NCBI GenBank assembly: GCA_003021905.1
Contig: PXPI01000051.1
Location: forward strand, 1-50,048
Direction of reading: 5' to 3'
Length of the DNA stretch: 50,048 nucleotides
DNA from: Cyanobacteria bacterium SW_9_44_58
Lineage (GTDB): Bacteria; Cyanobacteriota; Cyanobacteriia; Cyanobacteriales; Rubidibacteraceae
In this document: piece after piece, positions 37,706 through 46,707 of the stretch
Position numbering within the stretch: the first letter of the stretch is position 1
Layout: each line of letters starts with the position of its first letter
The notes under the pieces: generated by a model
Seen by the model: the letters and a program-made list of their open reading frames with translations, nothing else
Told to the model about the DNA's origin: nothing
The model's database searches: none
Position numbers and translations under genes: made by a program

Positions 37706-39544
37706 ATGGCAATTACCCTTCCCTGGCCTAAGAAGACTAAGAAAAAATATAACGGCAAGAGCGAGTTCCCAAGCAAGGGCGTTCAAAAAAACCGTCGTAC
37801 CGTGGGACGGCAACTGCGTCCTGCGGTCCTTTTCTTACTCATTACAGCTTTATTGCTAGGGGGAATTGGCTCGCGCCTGGGCTATTTACAACTGGTACAA
37901 GGAGAGCGCAACCGTCAACTGGCAGAAGAAAACCGGATTCGGATTTTGCCCAAGCTCCCCATTCGGGGAAATATCCTCGATCGCAACGGCAAAATTTTAG
38001 CGGATAGCCGTCTCTCTTATTCCCTTTTTATCTGGCCTCTTGCTCGAACTAAACCCAATTGGAATCAAACCGTCAATCGGCTTGCCGAAATTCTGGACCT
38101 TTCTGTGGCCGAAATTACCCAGCGCGTGGAAGAAGTTTCGGTGGATTCTCCCTCTTTAGTGCGCATTGCCAGAGGGCTAACCCCGGAACAAGTGACCGCC
38201 ATTGAAGAATATAATTACCAACTCAACGGCGTGGAATTAGAGATTGAACCGGTGCGGGACTATCCCAATGGCTCGGTGGCAGCTCATATCTTAGGCTATA
38301 CCGGCGAAATTAGCCAAGAAGAATTAGATAAGCGCCAAGGGAACTATCGCTTAGGCGATGTTATTGGCAAAATGGGCGCTGAAGCCGCCTTTGAAAAACA
38401 GTTGCGAGGGGAATGGGGCGGTCAGCAGGTAGAAGTCAATGGCGCCGGTCGCATTATTAAAATTTTAGGAGAAGAACCGGCCAAATCTGGAAAAAATGTG
38501 ACCTTAACTCTAGATTTAGCGTTGCAAAAAGCAGCAGAAAACACCCTAGGCAATCAAGTGGGCGCGATCGTGGCCCTCGATCCCAAAACCGGCGGTGTGC
38601 TAGCCATGGCAAGTCAGCCTCGCTTCGACCCGAACATTTTTTCTAGTCGCGTTAGCCCTGAAGTTTGGCAAAAACTGCAAACCAAAGATAAGCCCTTTAT
38701 CAATCGTGCTGTTCAAGGTTTTCCCCCGGCTTCTACCTTTAAAATTGTCACAGCGACGGCAGGGATGGAGTCTGGAAAGTTTCCTCCCGATACTGTCTTG
38801 AATACCTATCCTTATCTCAATGTATCTGGGGTGCGGATGTGGGAATGGAATCGAGCTGGCTTCGGCTCCCTCGGGTATGTTCAGGCTTTAAAGATGAGCA
38901 GCAACACCTTTTTTGGACAGATTGGACGAGGCGTTGGTGGTAACACGCTAATTGATTGGGCAAGACGCTACGGTTTTGGCGAAGAAACGACGCTGGAACT
39001 TCCCGAAGAAACGACGCTGGAACTTCCCGAAGAAAAAGGAGGGTTGATTGCCGATAATGCTTGGAAGCAAAAACGTTACGGTTCGGATTGGTCAGTAGGC
39101 GATACTGTGAATATGGCCATTGGACAAGGGTTTACTCTCGCTACTCCCTTGCAAGTGGCTGTCATGTTTTCTGTCCCTGCTAATGGAGGCGATCGCGTTC
39201 AACCCCATCTCCGAAAAACCGAAGGCGATCCCAGCCAGTGGCGAGTTCCCCTGAACTTGGATCCCCAAACAGTTCGCACTATCCGTAAAGGACTCAAAGC
39301 AGTTGTCGATGGCGGCACTGGAACTGCTGCCAAATCTCCCCATACCCCCCCTACTGCCGGAAAAAGCGGCAGTGCGGAAGTTCCAGGGAAAGCCCATGCT
39401 TGGTTTGGCGCCTTTGCCCCTTACGATGATCCAGAAATTATTGTGGTTGCTTTTGCCGAACATTCCGGCGGCGGTGGCGGTTCTGTCGCCGCACCTATGG
39501 TACGGCAGGTAATGGAATCCTATTTCCGCAACAAGCAAAAATGA
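37706..39544 (+). CDS. mrdA: Penicillin-binding protein 2 (peptidoglycan transpeptidase)
   Basis: Class B PBP that cross-links peptidoglycan during cell elongation. 612 residues: a cytoplasmic basic tail, one membrane helix (about 34-54), the dimerisation/pedestal domain with RGNILDRNG, and the transpeptidase domain. Active-site motifs are STFK (Ser343, Lys346), SSN and KSGS. An 8-residue tandem duplication (EETTLELP twice, residues 426-441) sits between SSN and KSGS where relatives have one GEPTGIELPEE-like segment. The frame is intact. Follows the DUF1517 gene closely. Confidence 0.93.
   Translation: MAITLPWPKKTKKKYNGKSEFPSKGVQKNRRTVGRQLRPAVLFLLITALLLGGIGSRLGYLQLVQGERNRQLAEENRIRILPKLPIRGNILDRNGKILADSRLSYSLFIWPLARTKPNWNQTVNRLAEILDLSVAEITQRVEEVSVDSPSLVRIARGLTPEQVTAIEEYNYQLNGVELEIEPVRDYPNGSVAAHILGYTGEISQEELDKRQGNYRLGDVIGKMGAEAAFEKQLRGEWGGQQVEVNGAGRIIKILGEEPAKSGKNVTLTLDLALQKAAENTLGNQVGAIVALDPKTGGVLAMASQPRFDPNIFSSRVSPEVWQKLQTKDKPFINRAVQGFPPASTFKIVTATAGMESGKFPPDTVLNTYPYLNVSGVRMWEWNRAGFGSLGYVQALKMSSNTFFGQIGRGVGGNTLIDWARRYGFGEETTLELPEETTLELPEEKGGLIADNAWKQKRYGSDWSVGDTVNMAIGQGFTLATPLQVAVMFSVPANGGDRVQPHLRKTEGDPSQWRVPLNLDPQTVRTIRKGLKAVVDGGTGTAAKSPHTPPTAGKSGSAEVPGKAHAWFGAFAPYDDPEIIVVAFAEHSGGGGGSVAAPMVRQVMESYFRNKQK
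38981..39028 (+). repeat. Exact 24-bp tandem duplication inside the PBP2 gene
   Basis: Two identical 24-bp units, 38981-39004 and 39005-39028, each encoding EETTLELP in frame. A partial third unit (GAAGAA) follows. Length is a multiple of three so the gene stays open. The exact match at the nucleotide level points to a recent slippage or an assembly effect. Confidence 0.95.
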
Positions 39545-39575
39545 ATTCCTGACTCTTGCAGATTCGGTAAACACA

Positions 39576-39606
39576 GGAAAACCCAGTAGCAAAGCTGGGA
39601 ATTTCC
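39576..39606 (+). other. Hairpin downstream of PBP2
   Basis: GGAAA (39576-39580) and CCCAG (39582-39586) pair with CTGGG (39595-39599) and TTTCC (39602-39606), with a small bulge and an eight-base loop. No T-run follows, so it is not a canonical terminator. It may stabilise the PBP2 transcript 3' end. Confidence 0.45.
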
Positions 39607-39735
39607 CGCGTCAGCTTGCAAGGTTTGACAGGAGAGAATGCCAACTTTTAAAATTCACTTTCAGCAATATTGGATTGGCAAAAAATGTCGCTGGCAATGT
39701 CGGCAAGGTTAGTTAAACGTCATATTCTCGGCATT

Positions 39736-39996
39736 TCACTGCTTCTGGGTATTGCTGACAGAACTATCAAAGTAAGTGGGATTTTGCTGTACCGCGTTGC
39801 GATTGGAAATAACGGTTAACAGTTCTTCCACTGTATCCCATGCCCGGCAACTGTCCGAAGAATCAAATCCTTTTTCCCGAGACGTTTCTCGTGCCCAGTG
39901 AATTGCTTTTTGTGCCAATTCATACAATGAGGCAAGGTTTTCTCGACCGGTCTTGGCATCACTCAGTTTTTGTTCAAAATATTCGGCAGTAACCAT
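39736..39996 (-). CDS. CP12-like small protein with one cysteine
   Basis: 86 residues from the ATG at 39996, chosen because AGGAGG lies 11 bp upstream; an alternative GTG at 40008 would overlap that site. The core CRAWDTVEELL matches the AWDxVEEL signature of CP12, the redox linker that inactivates GAPDH and PRK in the dark. Only Cys50 is present: its usual N-terminal disulfide partner and the C-terminal CxxxPxxxEC motif are missing. It is therefore a CP12-like variant or an unrelated AWDxVEEL protein. The C-terminal 20 residues are Asn/Gln/Ser-rich. It stands alone before mazG. Confidence 0.6.
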   Translation of the reverse strand: MVTAEYFEQKLSDAKTGRENLASLYELAQKAIHWARETSREKGFDSSDSCRAWDTVEELLTVISNRNAVQQNPTYFDSSVSNTQKQ

Positions 39997-40219
39997 AATT
40001 GAGTCCACCTCCTAATGATTGGCTACTACTTCTAACCTAACGAAAACAGGCATCTTATTAAGCGGTTTGTAAACAAGTGTTATTGATGTCTGCAAAACAT
40101 TGTGAAAATTTAAGCAGAGGGAGAGTTTGTATGAGCAATTCTAAGACAAGTTAGGTCTATCGGTTAAGTTTTGAAAAGGATTAACTTGTAAACATGTTCT
40201 ATTTCAGTTGGCATGATTT

Positions 40220-41080
40220 CTAGCGTTTTTCTTCCGTTGTTTCGGAGGTCTTGCTTTGACTAAGAAGCTGTTGTTTTGCCTGTTGCCATAAGCTTTCCAA
40301 TTCTTCTAAGGAATATTCGCTCAAAGACTTGTCCGCTAAATTTTCCATGACACTTAACCGTTGCGCAAACCGTTGGTTAGTTCCCTGTAACGCTTCTGAG
40401 GGATCTAATCCATACCAACGCGCAATATTGACGAGGGTGAATAAAACATCGCCTAATTCCGATTGTTGATGATTTTTATCATCGGTTTCCAGGGCTTGTT
40501 TAAATTCGGATAATTCTTCCTCAAATTTTTCCCAAACGCCTTGAGAAGTTTCCCATTCAAACCCTAATTGCGCTGCTTTTTGGGATCCTTTAAGACTAGC
40601 AAAAAGAGGCGGCAACGTTTCCGTATATTTCTTGAATTTTTGGCTTAATTTTTCTACTTGTTCTGGATTATAGCCTTTTTCTTTTGCTTTAATTTCTTCC
40701 CAATTTTTTCGTACTTGTTGGGCATTTTCGACTTGTACATCGCCGAAAACATGAGGATGGCGGCGAATCAGTTTATCGGTAATGCCCTGGGCCACTTCTT
40801 CTAAGGTAAAATATTGGGATTCCGATGCAATTTGCGATTGCAACACAACTTGCAATAATAAATCTCCCAATTCTTCAACAATTTCTTCTTGATTTTCACT
40901 CCGAATCGCGGCAGCGACTTCATACGCTTCTTCGATAATATAAGGAACAAGGCTTTGCTGGGTTTGGTCTAAATCCCACGGGCATCCTTCTTCCGGTGTT
41001 CTCAGTTTTGCCACTACATCGATTAAATCATTTAAGGCATTTAAAATTGATTTCTTGGCAACGGTTTCCACTTGCTTCAT
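40220..41080 (-). CDS. mazG: Nucleoside triphosphate pyrophosphohydrolase MazG
   Basis: Hydrolyses NTPs or dNTPs to NMP and pyrophosphate and is thought to clean the nucleotide pool. The first domain has GCPWDLDQTQQSL and EEAYEVAAAI...EELGDLLLQVV metal-binding glutamates; the second MazG-like domain has SELGDVLFTLVNIARWY. 286 residues, close to the family norm. Its start lies 33 bp after the stop of priA in the same direction, so the two are likely co-transcribed. Confidence 0.94.
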   Translation of the reverse strand: MKQVETVAKKSILNALNDLIDVVAKLRTPEEGCPWDLDQTQQSLVPYIIEEAYEVAAAIRSENQEEIVEELGDLLLQVVLQSQIASESQYFTLEEVAQGITDKLIRRHPHVFGDVQVENAQQVRKNWEEIKAKEKGYNPEQVEKLSQKFKKYTETLPPLFASLKGSQKAAQLGFEWETSQGVWEKFEEELSEFKQALETDDKNHQQSELGDVLFTLVNIARWYGLDPSEALQGTNQRFAQRLSVMENLADKSLSEYSLEELESLWQQAKQQLLSQSKTSETTEEKR

Positions 41081-41113
41081 GATGATTGCTTCCTTTCCCC
41101 TTTCTTAATTTTT

Positions 41114-43597
41114 TCATCCCATATCTAAGGGATCAACATCAATATTTAAACTAATCTGTTTCGGACATAAATAATACAATTCCATCAATTGTGGAAAGTC
41201 ATTTTCTTGGACAGTTGGGGGAAATTTTAATAAAATTTGCCAGCGATAGCGACGGGCGACTCGCATGATACTGGCAGGGGCAGGCCCCAAAATTTCACAC
41301 TCGTATTGCTGGGTCATTTCCCGACAAACATCGGCCAACATTGTTGCCGTCTGTTGCACTTCTAAGGCATCTAACCCGCTCAAATTCAGTAAAATAAGCT
41401 TGCTGTAGGGTGGATAATGATAAGTATAGCGATTGGCTAATTCCGCTTGCGCAAAACGGGGATAGTCGTGAGTGCGTAACGCTTCAATGACGGGATGTTC
41501 CGGAGAATAGGTTTGAATAATGACTTGTCCGGGATCATCCCCTCTGCCTGCCCTTCCCGCAACTTGGGCGAGGGTTTGAAACGCCCGTTCCGCTGCCATA
41601 TAATCAGCGCGGTGTAACACGCCATCGGCAGATACTACGGCAACAAGGGTCACTTGGGCAATATCCAGTCCTTTGGTCAACATCTGGGTTCCCACCAACA
41701 AGTCCGCTTCGTCGTTGGTAAATTGGTCAAGCAGGGAACGATGGGCACCTTTAGTGCGGGTGGTGTCGCTATCAAACCGCAGGGCGCGCAAGTTGGGAAA
41801 TTCTTGATCCAGGGCTTGTTTAACCCGTTGGGTGCCGGTGCCAAAATGTTTCAGATACGGCGAGCCACAAGCAGGACATTGAGGGGGTTGTGCCTGTGTA
41901 TAGTTACAGTAGTGGCAACGCAACATCTGGGTCGCCCCTTGGTGGGTATAGTGGTAGGACAAGGAAACATCGCAGTGGGGACATTCCATGACATAGCCGC
42001 AGCTGCGACAGGAAACAAAAGTGCTATGTCCGCGACGGGGAATAAAGAGTATGCCTTGTTTGCCTTGGGCTTGCAGATTGTTCAGGGAAGTTTGCAGCGG
42101 TTCGCTGAAAATGGAACGATTGCCCTTTTGCAGTTCCTGTCGCATATCCACCACCGAAATCGGAGGAAGCGGGCGGGAATAAATGCGTTCCGGCAGCGAA
42201 AGATAGCACTTGCGAGGGGAAGGGTGGTTTTGCTGTTCCCAAGTTTCTAAAGAAGGAGTAGCAGACCCCAAAATGACAGGACAGTTTTCCTGTTCGGCCC
42301 GCCATTTGGCAACGGTACGGGCATGATAAGCGGGAAGGCGTTGGGTTTGTTTAAAGCTGCTGTCATGTTCTTCATCAAGGATAATAATTCCCAGCTTGGG
42401 AAGCGGAGCAAATACCGCCGATCGCGTGCCGATGACCACTTGCGGATCTCCACTGAGCATTTGCCGCCAGGTATCGTAGCGTTCCCCGGTAGAAAGCCCG
42501 CTGTGATAGATGCAAACTTGCGACCCAAACCGAGCGCGAACGCGATCGCACAGTTGGGGGGTGAGACCGATTTCCGGCACGAGAATCAGGGCGGAATCGC
42601 CTTGATTTAAAGGGGGCGCGATCGCTTGCAGATAGACTTCTGTTTTCCCTGACCCGGTGATTCCATGCAACAGCACTTCTGTGTAGCCGGTTAAGGCAGT
42701 AATGGTGTCTAGGGCTTGTTGTTGGGCGGTGTTGAGTTTTTTCGGCTGATCCGAGGGTTGACTGGGGGTTTGGGCAAATCGGAGTATTTCCTGTTCTTGA
42801 ATGAGCACACACCCTTTTTTTTCCAATGCCGAAACGGTGCTAGAGGTGGTGGAACACAGCTGCAACAATTCAGTTAGCCATAATTCGCCGCCCCGACGAC
42901 GCAACATCTCTAACACTTCCCGTTGACGGGTGGTTAACTCCGGCGAATCGCCGATAAACATAACGGCTTTTTGTTGTTTCGGGCGAGACAGTTGCGGTTG
43001 TTGCAGATAACTCTCTACCCAACCCCGTCGCATCAACTCATTAATTCCCCGTTGCGCTCCTTTAATTTTGCTGCGGAGATAAGTCGCGCTGTATTCTCCA
43101 AATTTTTGAGATTGCAATCGCGCTAAAACACTTGCTGCTGCTGGAAAACAAAACGTCTCTGCCCCGGCAGGAATAGCATCGGGCTTGAGACAAATCCGAA
43201 GTTGCGATTTTCCCAATAACCCAGGGGGCAACGCTGTATGAATCACTGAGAGTAAGGGAGTGCAGTAATAACGGGCAACCCGTTCTAATAATGGCCAATA
43301 GCCAGAGGGAAAAAGGCTTTCGCTAACCACCGTTTCCACTTCCCGAATTTGGTTTTCTGAGAGGTTAGCGGGAAGGGAAGAGAGTAAACGAATGGCAATG
43401 CCGCCCACAGTTTGGCTTTTCAGCGGCACATTTAGGATATCTCCTGCTTGCACAGCAATATCCGAAGGCAGACGATAGGTTAATAACCCTTCGATTTCAG
43501 GACAGTCTACTAATACTTCCACCCACTTGGCTTGGGAAATTTGGAGATTATAGTTAGCTTTGGCCGTGCTGACAACAGGAGCAAGGGAATTTAACAT
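41114..43597 (-). CDS. priA: Primosomal protein N' (replication restart helicase PriA)
   Basis: 3'-5' DNA helicase that restarts stalled forks by loading the replicative helicase. 827 residues: N-terminal DNA-binding domain, Walker A GITGSGKTEVY, Walker B LDEEHDSSFKQ, GSATPSLE, and the zinc-binding insertion CRSCGYVMECPHC followed by CHYC and CPAC. The C-terminal helicase motifs VGTQMLTKGLD and QVAGRAGR are intact. Upstream partner of mazG. Confidence 0.97.
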   Translation of the reverse strand: MLNSLAPVVSTAKANYNLQISQAKWVEVLVDCPEIEGLLTYRLPSDIAVQAGDILNVPLKSQTVGGIAIRLLSSLPANLSENQIREVETVVSESLFPSGYWPLLERVARYYCTPLLSVIHTALPPGLLGKSQLRICLKPDAIPAGAETFCFPAAASVLARLQSQKFGEYSATYLRSKIKGAQRGINELMRRGWVESYLQQPQLSRPKQQKAVMFIGDSPELTTRQREVLEMLRRRGGELWLTELLQLCSTTSSTVSALEKKGCVLIQEQEILRFAQTPSQPSDQPKKLNTAQQQALDTITALTGYTEVLLHGITGSGKTEVYLQAIAPPLNQGDSALILVPEIGLTPQLCDRVRARFGSQVCIYHSGLSTGERYDTWRQMLSGDPQVVIGTRSAVFAPLPKLGIIILDEEHDSSFKQTQRLPAYHARTVAKWRAEQENCPVILGSATPSLETWEQQNHPSPRKCYLSLPERIYSRPLPPISVVDMRQELQKGNRSIFSEPLQTSLNNLQAQGKQGILFIPRRGHSTFVSCRSCGYVMECPHCDVSLSYHYTHQGATQMLRCHYCNYTQAQPPQCPACGSPYLKHFGTGTQRVKQALDQEFPNLRALRFDSDTTRTKGAHRSLLDQFTNDEADLLVGTQMLTKGLDIAQVTLVAVVSADGVLHRADYMAAERAFQTLAQVAGRAGRGDDPGQVIIQTYSPEHPVIEALRTHDYPRFAQAELANRYTYHYPPYSKLILLNLSGLDALEVQQTATMLADVCREMTQQYECEILGPAPASIMRVARRYRWQILLKFPPTVQENDFPQLMELYYLCPKQISLNIDVDPLDMG

Positions 43598-43726
43598 TTA
43601 GTTATGCTGGCTTCACCACTTTTCCGATTTTAGTCCATGTTTGATAACTCTTGCTTAATTATCGCTATAGTAGGCTGATTCATTAGTTAGCCTTAGAAAT
43701 CGAGTGGCGCGATGCTAATTTAGTAG

Positions 43727-43846
43727 TGGCAGTTAGATAAATATCAAGACGCGATCGCGTCGGTGGAACGTGCCCTGGAATTAAAACCGGATTATGCAGC
43801 TGCCCGGCAATTGCACCAGCAAATGCGAAATCAATTGCCGGATTGA
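43727..43846 (+). pseudogene. TPR gene remnant
   Basis: 39 codons on the plus strand reading QLDKYQDAIASVERALELKP and then a helical tail to TGA at 43844. This is a clear last TPR motif (YxxAIxxxERALELKPD), but there is no start, and two in-frame TAG codons stand just before it. It is probably the 3' end of a lost TPR gene. Its last bases overlap the stop region of the convergent intact TPR gene. Confidence 0.6.
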
Positions 43847-44772
43847 TCAACGGTTCTTTGGGCGAATTGTTTGGCATAGGCTGCCCATTTGGCTTGTTGT
43901 TGCTTTTCATACAATTGTTGGGCTTGCTGTAACGTTTCTCTAGCCTCTGCCAACTTGTCTTGCTGAAATAAAATCACGCCGCTGGCATAATAGGCACTCG
44001 CTAACTCCGGATTCCCCTTAATTGCTTGCTGAAATACCTTGAGCGCTGCTCGCTTTCTTTTTTGTTGAAATAACACGCTTCCTAACCCATAATGGGCTTT
44101 GCCGTAGTGAGGATTGAGACGAATGGCTTGTTCAAAGGCTTTTTTGGCCTCATTTAGCTGGTTGGTTTCTAAATAGGCTACTCCCATATGATAAGGAACT
44201 TCCGGGGCTTGTGAGCGATATTGCTGGGCGTTGCGGAAATGTTGAATGGCTGTTTTTGGGTTTCCCTGTTCCCGTTGCACTAAGCCTAAGTTGTAGTGAG
44301 CAATGCCTAATTCGGGAGATAATTCTAGGGCGCGTTCCAAATAGGCTTGGGCTTGTTCTAAGTTATTTCCTTCCAGCAAGGCTGCGCCTAAATTAGCGTA
44401 GGCCATTGCTAAGTTAGGGTTAATTGACAGGGCGCGATAAAAGGCATCGGCGGCAGCTTGCAACTTTCCCCGATCTTTGAGCGCTAATCCTAAATTGTAA
44501 TGGGCAGGCGCAAGATTTTTGTCTAGGGCAACCGCTTGTTCAAAGGAGGCGATCGCGCTTTCGGTGTTTCCCGCGCGCGCCTGTTGCAATCCCTGATTCA
44601 AATACGTCACTGCTTCTGATGTCGTTGGGGTTAAAACCGGAAGGGATTGTCCTTGCACCGGTTTAAAACTGGCAACAGCCAGTACTCCCGCTATTATTAA
44701 TCCTAATTGGGACTTGCGCCGAATTGCTTTTCCGGCTAACACTTGTCGATTCACTGCCAGATGCGGTATCAT
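43831..44772 (-). CDS. Tetratricopeptide repeat protein
   Basis: 313 residues from ATG 44772. The open frame goes on to 44883, but those 37 codons are the antisense of tRNA-Leu and should be dropped. A basic start (AGKAIRRKSQ) and hydrophobic LGLIIAGVLAVASF suggest a signal peptide or anchor. About seven TPR units follow, with the typical AHYNLGLALKDRGKLQAA and ALSINPNLAMAYANLGAAL patterns. TPRs mediate protein-protein contact; no specific partner is indicated. Confidence 0.87.
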   Translation of the reverse strand: MIPHLAVNRQVLAGKAIRRKSQLGLIIAGVLAVASFKPVQGQSLPVLTPTTSEAVTYLNQGLQQARAGNTESAIASFEQAVALDKNLAPAHYNLGLALKDRGKLQAAADAFYRALSINPNLAMAYANLGAALLEGNNLEQAQAYLERALELSPELGIAHYNLGLVQREQGNPKTAIQHFRNAQQYRSQAPEVPYHMGVAYLETNQLNEAKKAFEQAIRLNPHYGKAHYGLGSVLFQQKRKRAALKVFQQAIKGNPELASAYYASGVILFQQDKLAEARETLQQAQQLYEKQQQAKWAAYAKQFAQRTVDQSGN

Positions 44773-44794
44773 TACAACTTGGACTTGAAAATGA

Positions 44795-44875
44795 GCGGAC
44801 GTGGCGGAATTGGTAGACGCGCTAGATTTAGGTTCTAGTGTCTTCGACGTGAGAGTTCGAGTCTCTCCGTCCGCA
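44795..44875 (+). tRNA. tRNA-Leu (anticodon TAG)
   Basis: 81 bases, with acceptor GCGGACG/CGTCCGC, anticodon stem CTAGA/TCTAG around loop TTTAGGT (anticodon TAG), a long variable arm (GTCTTCGACGTG) typical of class II tRNA, T-stem GAGAG/CTCTC with TTCGAGT, and discriminator A. CCA is not encoded. Reads CUN leucine codons. Followed by a terminator. Confidence 0.95.
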
Positions 44876-44908
44876 TGGGCCACTCATCCAATACTCCCCA
44901 ATAAATGA

Positions 44909-44935
44909 GCCGGAGAACTGCCTCCGGCCTTTTTT
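44909..44935 (+). terminator. Rho-independent terminator after tRNA-Leu
   Basis: GCCGGAG (44909-44915) pairs with CTCCGGC (44922-44928) across a six-base loop, followed by C and six T (44930-44935). It ends the tRNA transcript 34 bp after the tRNA and sits just before the 3' end of speD on the other strand. Confidence 0.85.
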
Positions 44936-44943
44936 ATATGGAA

Positions 44944-45327
44944 TTAAGCCAATATGGATTCCCTTTCTGACGGGAGTTCTGACATCGGTAAGCCACGATC
45001 AATCTCCTGAATTGTTACTTGTTCCGCACCAAGGATATTTTGTAACACTTTCATTGCTTGATGGGGATTACCTTTGCCGCAGAAAAAGAGATCCGCGGCA
45101 AAATACCCATATTCCGGCCAAGTATGGATGGCAATGTGCGACTCTGACAAGGTGGCGGTTGCTGTTACCCCTTGGGGACTAAATTGGTGAACGCATAAAT
45201 TGATCAAAGTCGCGCCACCCGCAAATATCGCTTCTACCAATGCGGAACGGATTTGCTCTGTATCATTAAGCACCTCCGCAGGGGTTTGCCATGCCTCTAC
45301 AACCAGATGAGTTCCCACTTTTTTCAT
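44944..45327 (-). CDS. speD: S-adenosylmethionine decarboxylase proenzyme
   Basis: Makes decarboxylated SAM, the aminopropyl donor for spermidine. The proenzyme cleaves itself between Glu62 and Ser63 in TLSESHIAIHTWPE to form the pyruvoyl cofactor. 127 residues from ATG 45327 (MKKVGTHLVVEAW), the usual size of the short bacterial class (SpeH type). The frame extends upstream to 45402 with no support for that start. Confidence 0.95.
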   Translation of the reverse strand: MKKVGTHLVVEAWQTPAEVLNDTEQIRSALVEAIFAGGATLINLCVHQFSPQGVTATATLSESHIAIHTWPEYGYFAADLFFCGKGNPHQAMKVLQNILGAEQVTIQEIDRGLPMSELPSERESILA

Positions 45328-45608
45328 TCTGTCTTTATTTCTCCACCCTAAATCAATAAACCTGTAGTCCCAACTTCCGTTATAACGTGTCTGCTGGGGC
45401 AATTGGCAAGCTGAGCTGTTTTTCCTTTACATTAGCGACTTATCGGTTAAATCAACTGAAAAATTGCTTAACGTTTCCAAGAAAGAAACTGCTTTACTCA
45501 TCTACTTGCTAATGCTATCTTAGAAGGTTAAGGTTTGGTTAAAATAGAAGCAGCTAGTTGTGCCTTCAATGGAAATTTCAGTTTGTTGCCGGAATTTTTG
45601 CAGGCAAA

Positions 45609-46586
45609 ATGAAAGCTATGAGTATTGAACAAACATCAGAAACCTTTGGCGGCTGGGCGATCGCGGCCATTGCCAAACATAGCCGAAAAATGGTGGAACA
45701 CGAACCAGGCGTTTATGACGGCCAAGATCCCGAAGCCCTGCACCAAATGCGAGTCGGGATGCGCCGGTTGCGAACTGCACTGGATGGATTTTCCCGTGCG
45801 ATGGAAATTCCCAAAGCGGCCCAAGAGAAAAAAGTGGGCAAACTGGCGCGAGAATTGGGCACTTTAAGAGATTTAGATGTTTTAAAAGAGAGCTTGGAAA
45901 CCGAGTATTTCCCGTCGCTTCCTTCCCAAGAACAAACTAACTTAAATTCAGTCTTTCAAGAACTGGCAAAACAGCGTCAAAAAGCCTATAAAAAAGTGGT
46001 GAAGACGCTAGAAAGCAAAGATTATCAAAAACTCAAAAGCAGTCTCAATCAGTGGCTGGAACAGCCTCAACTGAGCGCGATCGCGCAACTGCCGATTACA
46101 GTGGTGCTTCCCGATTTACTGCTTCCCCACCTCAGCAATTTGTTGCTGCATCCGGGTTGGTTGGCGGGTCACAATACGAACACTGATGCGGAAACGCTTT
46201 TAAATGAACAAGGAGAAACCCTCCATAGCTTGCGCAAAGCTGCGAAGAAAGCGCGCTACCAAATGGAATTGTTTACCCATTGCTACGAACAACCCTATCA
46301 AGAATATGTGAAGCAAATTAAAGCTATCCAAAGCATCTTAGGGAAAATCCAAGATAGTGTCGTTCTCAAAGAATTTTTAAGCGATTGTTGCGGTGAAGAC
46401 TTCTCGGAAACCTTTCCCCATCTGGCGCAGCAACTGACCCAATTCCGGCATGAAAAATGGCAACAGTGGCAACAGCTGCAAGATCAATTTCTCACCCCTG
46501 CCACGCGGCAAAATCTCCGCCTGACCATTCAAAATCCTACTGCTGCTCAATCGGAAGTGTTAGAAAATCAAACCAACATGGGTTAG
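45609..46586 (+). CDS. CHAD domain-containing protein
   Basis: About 325 residues, alpha-helical. The CHAD domain shows conserved His and basic residues in ALHQMRVGMRRLRTALDGF and again in LHSLRKAAKKARYQMELF, the two-fold pattern of this polyphosphate-binding domain. The start is probably ATG 45609, with AGG just upstream; 45618 is also possible. CHAD proteins associate with polyphosphate granules; no CYTH/triphosphatase domain or ppk gene is adjacent. Role inferred from the domain. Confidence 0.87.
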   Translation: MKAMSIEQTSETFGGWAIAAIAKHSRKMVEHEPGVYDGQDPEALHQMRVGMRRLRTALDGFSRAMEIPKAAQEKKVGKLARELGTLRDLDVLKESLETEYFPSLPSQEQTNLNSVFQELAKQRQKAYKKVVKTLESKDYQKLKSSLNQWLEQPQLSAIAQLPITVVLPDLLLPHLSNLLLHPGWLAGHNTNTDAETLLNEQGETLHSLRKAAKKARYQMELFTHCYEQPYQEYVKQIKAIQSILGKIQDSVVLKEFLSDCCGEDFSETFPHLAQQLTQFRHEKWQQWQQLQDQFLTPATRQNLRLTIQNPTAAQSEVLENQTNMG

Positions 46587-46625
46587 CGATTCCGGGAAAA
46601 ACATGCTATCTTTGATTAGAGACGC

Positions 46626-46698
46626 GGGTGCGTAGCTCAGGGGATAGAGCACCAGATTCCGGTTCTGGGTGTCGAGGGTTCGAATCCTTCCGTACCCG
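46626..46698 (+). tRNA. tRNA-Arg (anticodon CCG)
   Basis: 73 bases: acceptor GGGTGCG/CGTACCC (one G-T pair), anticodon stem CCAGA/TCTGG with loop TTCCGGT (anticodon CCG), T-arm GAGGG-TTCGAAT-CCTTC and discriminator G. CCA is not encoded. Reads CGG arginine codons. The next gene, on the other strand, ends 10 bp away. Confidence 0.95.
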
Positions 46699-46707
46699 TT
46701 TTGTGGG

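Noticed and set aside
41654-42250. 198-codon frame opposite priA
   Set aside because: Shadow of priA, whose helicase motifs are complete on the other strand.
44773-44883. N-terminal extension of the TPR protein (ADGETRTLTSKTLEP)
   Set aside because: This is the antisense of the tRNA-Leu gene; the real start is ATG 44772.
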